Assembly (NCBI GenBank): GCA_016708435.1 | Contig: JADJFV010000034.1 | Span: forward strand, 472,956 to 536,955 | Origin: Leptospiraceae bacterium | GTDB lineage: Bacteria > Spirochaetota > Leptospiria > Leptospirales > Leptospiraceae | Reading direction: 5' to 3' | DNA length: 64,000 nt | Part shown: positions 36,184-44,832 of the stretch, in pieces | Layout of the letters: each line of letters opens with the position of its first letter | Position numbering within the stretch: position 1 is the first letter of the stretch | The notes under the pieces: generated by a model | The model's input: the letters and a program-made list of their open reading frames with translations, nothing else | What the model was told of the DNA's origin: nothing | Databases searched by the model: none | Made by a program: the position numbers and the translations under genes

Positions 36184-36843
36184 CTACTCGTTCTTAGGAG
36201 CTTTCGCTGGCTTTACATTCACTTGATCTAATAGCTTGAACGGCTCCTGCGCTGGTTCTCCTTTCCGAACAATACTGGCATAGCCTGCAGGAATAATAAC
36301 CGTTTGACCCTGAGCGGTTACTTTAATTATACCACGGCTACAAATAAGCTTGTCTACGCCTTCCTTGTCTGTGGATATACTAATTTCTGTTCCCTTTACA
36401 GTGGATAGGGATGTTCCTGTTGAAACTTGAAACGGTGTGTCTTTGTCATCTTGCGAAGTCTTAAGAAAACTTAGAAAAATTTCACCCGTAGTCAATTCAA
36501 TGCTACGGGTTTTATCTTTCTTTATTTTTAAAATTGTATTCTCTCGAATTTGAACTAAGACTTCGGGCTCATCTAGAAAATAAATTTCTCCACTTGCATT
36601 TCCGAATACTTTTATTGTATCCCCGGACTCTAAGAGTTCCCCCACGCTTGCAACTAACGCAGTGTTTTTTTTCTCTCGAAAGTATTCTATTCGTCCAAGG
36701 CTAGTAGATATTTTAGCTATTGGACTTGCTTGTATTGATTCTTTTTTCTTTTTAGCAACGACCGATTTCTTTCCTTTTTCTTGGGAATAAATTGGAGCGG
36801 CTAAAGTTAAAAAGCAAACTGAAAGTAAGAACATTTTTTTCAT
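36184..36843 (-). CDS. Exported FecR-domain protein
   Basis: 219 residues from the ATG at 36843, which starts the signal peptide MKKMFLLSVCFLTLAAPIYS; the longer start at 36888 would overlap glpD. The FecR domain is clear: GELLESGDTIKVFGNASGEI, LTTGEIFLSFLK, FQVSTGTSLSTVKGTEIS and GQTVIIPAGYASIV. In Leptospira-type genomes such proteins are periplasmic and not tied to iron sensing. It follows glpD by 7 bp. Confidence 0.8.
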   Translation of the reverse strand: MKKMFLLSVCFLTLAAPIYSQEKGKKSVVAKKKKESIQASPIAKISTSLGRIEYFREKKNTALVASVGELLESGDTIKVFGNASGEIYFLDEPEVLVQIRENTILKIKKDKTRSIELTTGEIFLSFLKTSQDDKDTPFQVSTGTSLSTVKGTEISISTDKEGVDKLICSRGIIKVTAQGQTVIIPAGYASIVRKGEPAQEPFKLLDQVNVKPAKAPKNE

Positions 36844-36850
36844 ATTAATT

Positions 36851-38449
36851 CTATCCAAAATATTCTTTCCATTTTTTGTCTGCTTCACTTCCGAATAAAA
36901 TCTTACATGCTTCTTTAAGACCAGTTGATTTTTTTAAATCGTCTTTCTTTACAACTAAGGAGATCTTAGAACGACGACGTAAAAAGTCTTCTAGCTTTGT
37001 AATCATCTCTCTGCGGGAAGCTTCTTCCAATTCTGCGCGAATGTATTCAGTTCCTTCGATTAATACTTTTACCCGTTCTGGGTTCTCGCGGATATCGTCG
37101 AGTATCCCCAAAGCCTGTGAGCCATATCTTCTCCAAAGTCTTTTAGATAAAGGCTCACTTGATTCAGAATGAGTCATTTCATCTAGGTTCATTAATTTTG
37201 CTTGGTGCAGGAATTCTGTCTTCACGGCATCCGAAGGTTCTCCATACCATTTCTGATCAAAGTAAGGTAATTTAATTCCTAGTTGCTGTGTGTATTCTGC
37301 TACTTCATCACCGACATTGATACAATCAGTTAGCTTTCCACCGAAAATACTGATATGCTTATCTTCTTTGTTGACTTCGACTTCATGTTTACGAGATAGT
37401 TTTACCCAGTCAGCGGTTTGATCTCCCGTATTGGTTACGACTAAGGGACGCACTCCACATCTTTCGGCAATGATATCTTTTGTTGTTAAAGGATGCGTTA
37501 GTTTCACACGCTTATTGATATTTTCTAAAACAAATTCTCTATCTTCCTGTGTGACTTCCGCATAAGTAGAAGTAACCTGTGTATCGGTTGTTCCAATACA
37601 AGTTCTATTTCCCATTGGAATTACAAAAAATAAACGCCCGTCATCCGCAAAGAAAGTAAGAATGTGTTTAACTTCTGTTAGCCTCTCTACAATTAAATGA
37701 ATTCCTTTGCTGAATACATGTCTGTGATTCGTTTTTTGATTTGTTATACCATTGTGCTCATCTACAAAAGGTCCACATGCATTGATTAATACTGTTCCTC
37801 TGATTGTAAATGTTTTTCCACTGATTGTATCTTTTGCTTTTACGTTCCATACGTCTCCCGTTTTAGTTGCTCCTTGCGACTCAACGTAATTAGCCGCAAT
37901 ACAACCATAGTTTAAAGCAGCGCGTATAAATAAGAATACAAATCGTGCATCATTATCATGCAAATAGGCATCGGAATATTCAAATCCACCTACTGCATTG
38001 TCTAATTTGATGATATCCTCTTCCTGGTTCATCATCGCTTTCGTTAAATATTTTGGAGGCTTTGTAAAGAAATTTCCCATTAGCCAATAGAATAAGGTTC
38101 CAGCGTATAACTTCAACACACCATGTCTAAATCCTTTTGTGATTGTGGTAAAGAATCGAATTTCTTCTACTGTCGAGGGGTAATTACGCATTAGCTTGTT
38201 GCGAGACATACAGAGTTTACGAACGAGTCCAAACTCGAATGTTTCCATGTATTTGATTCCACCCCAGGCGAGGTTAGAAGAACTCTGGCTCGTAAAGCCT
38301 GCAAAATCTCCTTTATCAATAAGAGCAACTTTTGCACCCTTAGCCGACAAAGCGGATGCGGCTACAGCGCCGTTAATCCCTCCTCCTAAAATAATCACAT
38401 CAAAATTTTCTTTTTGTAACTTTGTAAGGTTACTTTCTCTTAGTTTCAT
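36851..38449 (-). CDS. glpD: Aerobic glycerol-3-phosphate dehydrogenase
   Basis: 532 residues. The FAD-binding dinucleotide fold DVIILGGGINGAVAASALS is near the N-terminus, then FTSQSSSNLAWGGIKYME, the usual GlpD signature. IGTTDTQV and FGGKLTDCINVGDEVAEY (FAD C-terminal motif) follow. It oxidises glycerol-3-phosphate to dihydroxyacetone phosphate at the membrane and passes electrons to quinone. It overlaps the upstream gene by 4 bp (ATGA). Confidence 0.9.
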   Translation of the reverse strand: MKLRESNLTKLQKENFDVIILGGGINGAVAASALSAKGAKVALIDKGDFAGFTSQSSSNLAWGGIKYMETFEFGLVRKLCMSRNKLMRNYPSTVEEIRFFTTITKGFRHGVLKLYAGTLFYWLMGNFFTKPPKYLTKAMMNQEEDIIKLDNAVGGFEYSDAYLHDNDARFVFLFIRAALNYGCIAANYVESQGATKTGDVWNVKAKDTISGKTFTIRGTVLINACGPFVDEHNGITNQKTNHRHVFSKGIHLIVERLTEVKHILTFFADDGRLFFVIPMGNRTCIGTTDTQVTSTYAEVTQEDREFVLENINKRVKLTHPLTTKDIIAERCGVRPLVVTNTGDQTADWVKLSRKHEVEVNKEDKHISIFGGKLTDCINVGDEVAEYTQQLGIKLPYFDQKWYGEPSDAVKTEFLHQAKLMNLDEMTHSESSEPLSKRLWRRYGSQALGILDDIRENPERVKVLIEGTEYIRAELEEASRREMITKLEDFLRRRSKISLVVKKDDLKKSTGLKEACKILFGSEADKKWKEYFG

Positions 38450-39195
38450 ATATCCTCTTTATCCTTAAAATTAGTCCACCAATCCATGGCGGATACCGCA
38501 TCTACTATGATTCCATATTTTTTCTTAGCAAGTGAAAGCTGTGCAAGCTCGGGCTTAGAAATATAGGCTTTGATTTCGTCCATATCTAGAAATATTTCGT
38601 CGACTAGATTTAGTTTGAAAGCCTGCTTTACTTCTTTTAGAAAAGATTTTTTATATAATAAAATAGAACACTGGCATAAAACAGACCAGGGGAAAATGGG
38701 CGTTTGCTCCAATGTCTTAAATAATTCATTGAAGTATTGATACAAATCTTCCCTTGGATACTCACCAATTTCTACCATCGTGACGAGTGCTTCCATGCAG
38801 GCTGCTCTACAGTATTCATTTAATTCTTTGTTTTCGATAACTTTTTTTAAAGGAGCATCATTTCCATTGGCAATGGAGGCAAGTATAGAGCCTAGATTTT
38901 GAAGAACTATATCACCAGTTAAAGGAGTTAAAAAATTTCCCTTTCTAGAGAAAAGTTTTAGTGTAGGGGCAAATGCATTTTTATCTCTAAACTCTGCAAG
39001 TAGATAAAGAGAATACAACCAATCATTGTATTCTACTCGCTCTGTGGGATTCTGAGGCTTAGCCGCTTCTCGTTTTAGAATCTTAAGTAAGTCCTGACGG
39101 TATAGCTTTGGATTGTGTTGAATTTCCGTTAGCTCCTCGCGTGTCATCTGACGACCGGCAAGGTTTAATTTTTCTAAGACCGTTTCTTTTTTCAT
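38446..39195 (-). CDS. Hypothetical helical protein upstream of glpD
   Basis: 249 residues, mostly helical, with HEAT-like alternation (for example IVLQNLGSILASIANGNDAPLKK, quoted in part as LGSILASIANGNDAPLKK). It resembles small HEAT/ARM scaffold proteins. No signal peptide. It is coupled to both neighbours by 4-bp overlaps. Function unknown; its position suggests a link to glpD expression only by co-transcription. Confidence 0.55.
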   Translation of the reverse strand: MKKETVLEKLNLAGRQMTREELTEIQHNPKLYRQDLLKILKREAAKPQNPTERVEYNDWLYSLYLLAEFRDKNAFAPTLKLFSRKGNFLTPLTGDIVLQNLGSILASIANGNDAPLKKVIENKELNEYCRAACMEALVTMVEIGEYPREDLYQYFNELFKTLEQTPIFPWSVLCQCSILLYKKSFLKEVKQAFKLNLVDEIFLDMDEIKAYISKPELAQLSLAKKKYGIIVDAVSAMDWWTNFKDKEDI

Positions 39196-39908
39196 TTTAT
39201 AAACTTCAATGTATTCTCTGTATCTAGATATTTTTTAATTTTTTCATATGGAACTTTTACTTCCACTGCTTGCATTGCATGAATATCAAATAGGTTAATC
39301 AAGACTAAAGAATCTGCCGTAAGATAATAATCGTATTGATTTTTTTTGAGTGCGATAAACTCTTCTTTGTCGCTGATGCTTTTGTCTTTTAGCATTACCT
39401 CTGTCATAAATTTATGAAGAGGAACTATAAACTTTTTGTCTTTTTTAAAAAGAGAATCAAAAGGAATTTGTTTTCCAGTTGTTAAATCGAAATTGTATGT
39501 TTTAAAAGTATTATTTGGATAGGCATTGCCTTCTTGAAAGCTAGAAAAATCAGAGTGAATACTCAAAATTGTATCGGTCTTTAGTTTTACACTAAAATTT
39601 CCAGTGACAGAAAAAGGATGAGCATTCTTATCTTTCTTATTGCATTCGAATTCATTGTCATAGGATTCTAGTTTTGTAAAATCATCTACAAAAATCTTGC
39701 CGATTGCGCGAATGATATTGCCATCGTATTTAGAGTCTTTGCCTAATTTGAAAATTGGATATTGAATTTTATAAGTGCAGTTGCTTTCTTTTTTGTCTAA
39801 GGTCTTTTTTTCAATAGATAAAGGCTCTTTTGATTGGGAACATACATTGAGAGAAGAATATAAAAAAAGACTTAGAAACAGAAGCATTTTCTTTTGAGGC
39901 ATTATCAT
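39192..39908 (-). CDS. Exported protein of the RsiV/DUF3298-DUF4163 type
   Basis: 238 residues with a signal peptide (KKMLLFLSLFLYSSLNVCSQ, which may be a lipoprotein with the Cys at VCSQ). The mature part has YPIFKLGKDSKYDGNIIRA, FSVTGNFSVKLKTDTILSI, TFKTYNFDLTTGKQIPFDSL and YYLTADSLVLINL, the order seen in DUF4163 plus DUF3298 (RsiV-like) extracytoplasmic domains. Some members bind peptidoglycan or lysozyme. It is the first gene of the glpD run, and its 4-bp overlap links it to the next gene. Confidence 0.65.
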   Translation of the reverse strand: MIMPQKKMLLFLSLFLYSSLNVCSQSKEPLSIEKKTLDKKESNCTYKIQYPIFKLGKDSKYDGNIIRAIGKIFVDDFTKLESYDNEFECNKKDKNAHPFSVTGNFSVKLKTDTILSIHSDFSSFQEGNAYPNNTFKTYNFDLTTGKQIPFDSLFKKDKKFIVPLHKFMTEVMLKDKSISDKEEFIALKKNQYDYYLTADSLVLINLFDIHAMQAVEVKVPYEKIKKYLDTENTLKFIK

Positions 39909-39966
39909 ATAATATATACAATTTAAATGTTTTTAAAATTGTAAATCACAATCCTTGTCCGTTTTT

Positions 39967-39995
39967 TTGACATAGACAATGGAAAAATGTTGTAT
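39967..39995 (+). promoter_or_regulatory. Candidate sigma-70 promoter
   Basis: TTGACA at 39967-39972, a 17-bp spacer and TTGTAT at 39990-39995. The predicted start near 40002 lies 26 bp before the lipoprotein ATG at 40028. The -35 box is perfect and the -10 box is fair. Confidence 0.55.
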
Positions 39996-40027
39996 GAAAA
40001 TACAAGACCTACACATATGCTTGAGAA

Positions 40028-40468
40028 ATGAAGCAATTCGGTTTAATTTTACTTTTTTTAGGAATCCTTAATTGTGCGAGTAGCGTCGATTTTATACCGG
40101 ATCCAGATTTTACAGAGGAAAATCCCCATTACACCAAGACAAAAGCTGAGGAAGTCGAAATTCTTGCTGAAAGACCAATTCGTGATTTTAAAATGGTAGG
40201 CACTGTAATCTTTCGTAACTTCGTAAGTCCGATGGATATGCAATCAGAGCTTCACGCTTTGCAAAGAGAAATGTTTCGATTAAAGATTGACGGAGTTTGG
40301 ATTTACAAAAAGACTTTAGAAACTGTTCCCCCTTTACTTATAAATACACAAAATCAGGAAGGTATGACTGTCGCCTACACGGAATCACATAAAGAAATGG
40401 GAAAGCTAACAGGGTATCCATACAGATATAGGAAGATCAATGACAACAACCCCAAGAAAGTTCGATAG
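40028..40468 (+). CDS. Small lipoprotein
   Basis: 146 residues with a lipoprotein signal MKQFGLILLFLGILNC (lipobox LNC). The remainder has VEILAERPIRDFKMVGTVIF and KIDGVWIYKKTL, resembling outer-membrane lipoproteins of unknown function in Leptospiraceae. A candidate promoter precedes it. It overlaps the next gene by 29 bp, so translation is likely coupled. Confidence 0.65.
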   Translation: MKQFGLILLFLGILNCASSVDFIPDPDFTEENPHYTKTKAEEVEILAERPIRDFKMVGTVIFRNFVSPMDMQSELHALQREMFRLKIDGVWIYKKTLETVPPLLINTQNQEGMTVAYTESHKEMGKLTGYPYRYRKINDNNPKKVR

Positions 40469-40943
40469 CGAAATCAGAATCACGGAAAGCGGCAAATGGC
40501 TATTTCGCGGTGGAGAGATTACGCAGGATAATGTGCTCGGTTTCTTTAAGAAAAATATACGGGAAGATGATCTGGGAATTTATATTACAAATACCTATGC
40601 TGAGTTTACAGAGCATGGTTATTTAGATACGAAAGTAATTTTTCTAAAGATCATCGACTCAGTTCAAGAGGATAACAATATATATCTGATAGGAGAAGAG
40701 GAAAGTAAAACTAACATTCTTGATTTTTACTTTTATTCTGACTTAGAGGAAAAAATCTTTTGTATGCGTAAGTCAGATCAATTTATCAAATTTACCTTTA
40801 ACCGCCAAATGCATTCTTTTATTTCCAGTCTAATGATAGAGGAAAACGGGAATTATTTCCTTCAAACAAACGAAGAAAAAATCCCTGTTATACCTTTTAC
40901 AAAACCAATCGAAGTAAATATACCTGAAAAATTTAAAGTCTAG
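40440..40943 (+). CDS. DUF1285-like protein
   Basis: 167 residues. FDSEIRITESGKWLFRGGEI followed by a segment ending GIYITNTYAEF resembles the DUF1285 fold (RID-DGxWxHxGxPI). No signal peptide or membrane helix. The assignment is by eye and moderate. It overlaps the upstream lipoprotein gene by 29 bp and precedes a repeat. Confidence 0.55.
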   Translation: MTTTPRKFDSEIRITESGKWLFRGGEITQDNVLGFFKKNIREDDLGIYITNTYAEFTEHGYLDTKVIFLKIIDSVQEDNNIYLIGEEESKTNILDFYFYSDLEEKIFCMRKSDQFIKFTFNRQMHSFISSLMIEENGNYFLQTNEEKIPVIPFTKPIEVNIPEKFKV

Positions 40944-40950
40944 CTAAAAT

Positions 40951-41023
40951 GTATCATTCCCAAAATTTTCTATTGGGAATCTCTACTTCATGAGATCCCC
41001 GATAGAAAATTTCGGGGATGACA
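40951..41023 (+). repeat. Dispersed CATTCCC-type repeat, copy B
   Basis: TATCATTCCCAAAATTTTC is followed by TATTGGGAATCTCTACTTC and GAGATCCCCGATAGAAA, ending GGGGATGACA. It is related to the copy at 35051-35164 and shares its core AATCTCTACTTC. Confidence 0.6.
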
Positions 41024-41050
41024 ACTTACCGTATAAATTTTTCAAGTTTA

Positions 41051-41869
41051 CTATTCTGTCCAGTTGTATTTTTCGGCTTTGAAGATTAGATCCAAGAGAG
41101 GGACAATGGGAGTTGTGAGAAATAAAGCCCAGATTAGATTGTTGGTTTTATAAAACTGAAACGCCCACGCATAAGCAATCGTAGCCACAAGAAGTGCATG
41201 AAGAATACGCGCGACTCGATGATCGGGAACAGTCTTGGGATCTGTAATCATAAAAAAAGTAAATAGAATCAAGGCTCCATTTTGCAATTGATGAAACAAA
41301 ACATCCCATCTATAATCAAATCTTAAAATACGATAACTAAGAAAAGAAAAGTAGAAAAACAAAAAAGCATAACTGATCTCGGAAATTCTAGCACGACCCG
41401 ATACAATAAATCCAAATACAAGAAGCCAAATTCCAATGGTCAATTCAAATCCCCACTGACCCGGAGAAATCCATGTTCCCGGAAAGAGATTAATCCCAAG
41501 AATGACTCCAAGCATGGCGGGGTTAAATAAATGTTTGCCGCGAATTCGAATCGTATACTTAGAAGAGATAACAAGAAACGCAATCAGTGGATGAACCCAA
41601 AAAGAGTCGCTTCTGATTAGAAGCGACATTCCAAAGCAACTAATGACTGTGCTAAGAAAAGCAATATCAATCTTTAAAATCCGCATCCAAATCAACTGTG
41701 TGAGAATTCCGGAAAGAAAGGTCAGAGCGATTTGGAAGGGATGAATGGAAAAATCTCGAAAGAATACACCGATTCCTAAAAGAGTTCCCATGAGGAAAAT
41801 TTGGAGTAACCGGACATCCGAGCGCAGTAGAATATAAAAATCATTTGCTCTCGAATGTAAGTTAAGCAT
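41051..41869 (-). CDS. RnfD/NqrB-like membrane protein
   Basis: 272 residues with about eight TM helices. GKHLFNPAMLGVILGINLFP resembles the NqrB/RnfD motif HxFNPxxLG, and TDPKTVPDHRVARILHALL resembles the S(T)D-P-T-P RnfD signature, which carries the FMN-linked Thr in true RnfD. No other rnf or nqr genes are nearby, so it may be an isolated membrane electron carrier. It is preceded on the minus strand by the zinc-ribbon gene (13 bp). Confidence 0.7.
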   Translation of the reverse strand: MLNLHSRANDFYILLRSDVRLLQIFLMGTLLGIGVFFRDFSIHPFQIALTFLSGILTQLIWMRILKIDIAFLSTVISCFGMSLLIRSDSFWVHPLIAFLVISSKYTIRIRGKHLFNPAMLGVILGINLFPGTWISPGQWGFELTIGIWLLVFGFIVSGRARISEISYAFLFFYFSFLSYRILRFDYRWDVLFHQLQNGALILFTFFMITDPKTVPDHRVARILHALLVATIAYAWAFQFYKTNNLIWALFLTTPIVPLLDLIFKAEKYNWTE

Positions 41870-41882
41870 AGAGCCCTCGTCC

Positions 41883-43044
41883 CTATTTTGAATCTTCCTT
41901 TTTATCTTCTAGCTTTTCTTCACCTGTGTCTAGAACAATCTCGTCAAATACACTGACAGGAAGAAGAACAGATTGGTCTAGAATATAGACATTTCTAAAT
42001 TTCTCTTCTGTTGTTTTGATCTTTTGTAAGTCTTTGGCTTTGTCGTCTGGATTTACTTTTTTTGAGTTCAACGATATAAGTAGCCACCCCTTCCCCTTTT
42101 GTATCTTCTTTATTCTTCACACCGGTTCCGAGTTTTACATCAGGCCAGCGGGGCTCATTGTTTTTTCCTTTTAACGTTTCTTCTCGGAGTGGAGTATAGA
42201 CATTAGCCGTATAGAAGACTTTTGTTCCAAAGACAGGAAACTTCTGATAGACAGGAACAGTTCTGTGCTTGGTGACATTTCGACTTGAATAGGTTGGAAC
42301 ATTATCGCAACTAGTTATTTTCTTTGAGGCGCCGGAGCCTGTGGATTCATATTTGGTATTGCATTCTTTCTTGGTTCCTGTTTGGTAACGCTCGCTTTCG
42401 GTGTAGGTTTCGTTCTTTGTGCCAACTTGACGGTCTTCATAGGAGCGAATTTCTTGAGAAGATTTTAGTTTTACAATATCTTCTCCCTTTAGTTCCCCTT
42501 CCCAATCAGACTGTTGGACTGTTGTATAGCGCATAATAGGAATTGTGCGTTGCCAGGAAACATCGACGACTTGAAAGCTAACATTATGAGTCTTGCCAAG
42601 AAAATACAAAGAAGTGATGCAAGCTCCAAGTAAAGAAAGTCCCCAGATACTAAACTTCTTCCAATTAAATCCTTTCTTGGGATTTTCAACGGGAGTTGTT
42701 TTTTCTACTTTTTTTGCAGCCTTTAGTTCTTTTTCCTTTTGAACTTCAAAGTAATTCTTTTTGCTCGACTCCTGAGAGGCACCGCAGGATAAACAGTTGT
42801 TATCCGTGACAGAGTTTAAAGTTTCACAAAAAGAACAAAGCCAATCTGCGCCTGCTTTGAATTTGTCCGCTAGGGCTTTGTCTTCTACTTTTTCTTCTTT
42901 GCCTTCCTTTAAGTAGAATTTTATATTTTCATTTCTCGCATTTCCACAAGACGGACAGGTTCTAACATCACCACGAATCGCCTTCTGACCGCATTTATCG
43001 CAGTCCCAATATTCATACACTAATTCTTCTGTAACTGTAGCCAT
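41883..43044 (-). CDS. Zinc-ribbon membrane protein, frameshifted near the 3' end
   Basis: Two zinc ribbons lie at the N-terminus: CDKCGQKAIRGDVRTCPSCG and CSFCETLNSVTDNNCLSCG. A Lys-rich linker, one TM helix (IWGLSLLGACITSLYFLG) and a long beta-rich domain with many Thr/Lys follow. The first frame ends at 41995 after 349 residues, but the neighbouring frame from 42071 to 41883 continues naturally (YIVELKK joined to VNPDDKAKDL) if one base is removed from the A7 run (plus T7 at 42057-42063). The intact protein would be about 386 residues. The frameshift may be real or an assembly error. Confidence 0.6.
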
Positions 43045-43144
43045 AAACCGAGACAGTATTCAGACTTAGTTTTTTTTCAAGGATTTAATTTTGTGAATTG
43101 TCTTAGATAGAATTCATTGGATTGTGTCTAACGAAGGAATTTTT

Positions 43145-43657
43145 ATGAAGCAAGCACTGATTAAATTTGGCAGCAGATGGTTATTATCCCTACTCCTAAT
43201 ATTCACAGAAATGGGATGCTTACCTAGAGTCGAGTTTTGGATTGCAAATGAATCCAATGCAGAATATAAAATCGAGATTCTATTTAAGAAAAAATATACA
43301 ATAGAAGGATTTAATGCTCTCTTTGGATATAAAATTGATAGACCGATTGCAGTTGCCAGAACACCGGCACCCTCCTACGATGATATGTTTTTTCAATCGG
43401 ATATGAGTAAAAAAGATCCAAATCGACTGACAGAAACTGATTTTCAATACAATCCAGTTACGGCTACTTTTTATTATACGCTAAGATCGAAAAATGCATT
43501 CCTACTCGAACAAGCCACAAGCCCCAATGACTCGCGAGGAATTGAACTAATTCAAGAATTAAAATTTATCTCGAAAGATGGAGAGATCATCTATCGAGGG
43601 AAAGAAATTCGCAAACTATTTCTGGCAAACAAGAATTTGACGATTGTATTAAAATAG
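43145..43657 (+). CDS. Hypothetical exported protein
   Basis: 170 residues from ATG 43145; GAAGGA 7 bp upstream makes this start better than an upstream GTG at 43124. The N-terminus LLSLLLIFTEMGCLP looks like a signal, possibly a lipoprotein one (Cys after MG), though the lipobox is poor. The remainder has RVEFWIANESNAEYKIEILF, a beta-rich fold I cannot name. Confidence 0.5.
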   Translation: MKQALIKFGSRWLLSLLLIFTEMGCLPRVEFWIANESNAEYKIEILFKKKYTIEGFNALFGYKIDRPIAVARTPAPSYDDMFFQSDMSKKDPNRLTETDFQYNPVTATFYYTLRSKNAFLLEQATSPNDSRGIELIQELKFISKDGEIIYRGKEIRKLFLANKNLTIVLK

Positions 43658-43698
43658 GATTTCTAATTCTAAAAATAGTTCTGTCAGTTTCAAAACAA

Positions 43699-44832
43699 TC
43701 ATGACTTTGTTTCCGCTAGCGGCAAAGTAAAAGTAAACGTGCTTCCCTTTCCAACTTCACTGATTGCCCAAATCGTTCCACCTTGTTTTTCTACAAATTC
43801 CTTACATAAAATAAGTCCGAGTCCTGTTCCTTCTTCGTTATCTGTTCCATGGCTAGTAACCTTAGAATCAATCCTGAAAAGTTTGTCTATATTCATAGGT
43901 TCAATTCCAACGCCTGTATCGGTTATCGAAACTTCCAAAAAAATATCCTTTCTCTGTGTGGATACTGTTATTTTGCCGTTAGCATGCGTAAACTTAATTG
44001 CATTAGTTAATAGGTTTCTAAGAATTGTAGCGGTTAAGGAATTGTCAGCATAAACTATGTCTTCTGTAGAAATATTACTTTCGATTGTAATATTCTTTTT
44101 AAGGGCACTTCCATTTATTATTGGAATCGTAATGGAAAGCAATTCATTCATTGAACTATTTCGGGGGATAATTTTGATTTTCTCTGTCTGCGATTTTGCC
44201 CATTGCATTAAATTTTCTAGCAATGCATACGACTGCTTTGCTGTATGATTCATTATTTGGGCATATTGTTGAATCTGATCAGTCGTATAGTTGGGTGCAT
44301 TTTCAAAGAGTAATTTACTGAATCCAAGTAAAGTGTTGAAAGGATTTTTTAGATCATGCGCAATGATGGAGAAGAATTTATCCTTAGTTGCATTTAGTTC
44401 TTTTAGCTGTTCATTTGTTTTTCTTATTTTTTCGCGAGACTGTTTTATTTCAATATGAGTTGCCACTCTCATTGTCAACTCTGCCGTGTGAAAGGGCTTA
44501 GTGATATAATCCACAGCTCCGATTTCAAATCCCTTTACTATTTTTTCTGAATCAATAACAGCCGTTAGAAATATAACTGGAATTTCTTTCGTGTCTGGAT
44601 TTGCTTGCAGAATTTTGCACACTTCAAATCCATCCATTTCCGGCATTTGTATATCTAGCAAAATTAAATCAGGACTTTCTTTTTTAACTGAGTCGAGGGC
44701 TTGACTACCCGAAGTTGCAATGGAGACATTGTATCCAATTTCGTGTAGAGTTTTCCCTAATACTTGAATATTTTTAGGAGTATCATCTACGATTAGAATT
44801 AGAGGTTTCTTTCTATCAAACATCTTTGGCAC
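43699..44832 (-). CDS. Receiver-histidine kinase (REC-HisKA-HATPase)
   Basis: 377 residues. The receiver at residues 10-125 has ILIVDDTPKNIQVLGKTL, LILLDIQMPEMDGFEV (phospho-Asp) and YITKPF. A coiled linker and HisKA with FFSIIAHDLKNPFNTLLGF (H-box) follow, then HATPase with GTGLGLILCKEF. Its receiver is nearly identical to that of the next gene upstream (44816-45976). It overlaps that gene by 17 bp. Its function is phosphotransfer control by an inbound receiver signal. Confidence 0.92.
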   Translation of the reverse strand: MPKMFDRKKPLILIVDDTPKNIQVLGKTLHEIGYNVSIATSGSQALDSVKKESPDLILLDIQMPEMDGFEVCKILQANPDTKEIPVIFLTAVIDSEKIVKGFEIGAVDYITKPFHTAELTMRVATHIEIKQSREKIRKTNEQLKELNATKDKFFSIIAHDLKNPFNTLLGFSKLLFENAPNYTTDQIQQYAQIMNHTAKQSYALLENLMQWAKSQTEKIKIIPRNSSMNELLSITIPIINGSALKKNITIESNISTEDIVYADNSLTATILRNLLTNAIKFTHANGKITVSTQRKDIFLEVSITDTGVGIEPMNIDKLFRIDSKVTSHGTDNEEGTGLGLILCKEFVEKQGGTIWAISEVGKGSTFTFTLPLAETKS

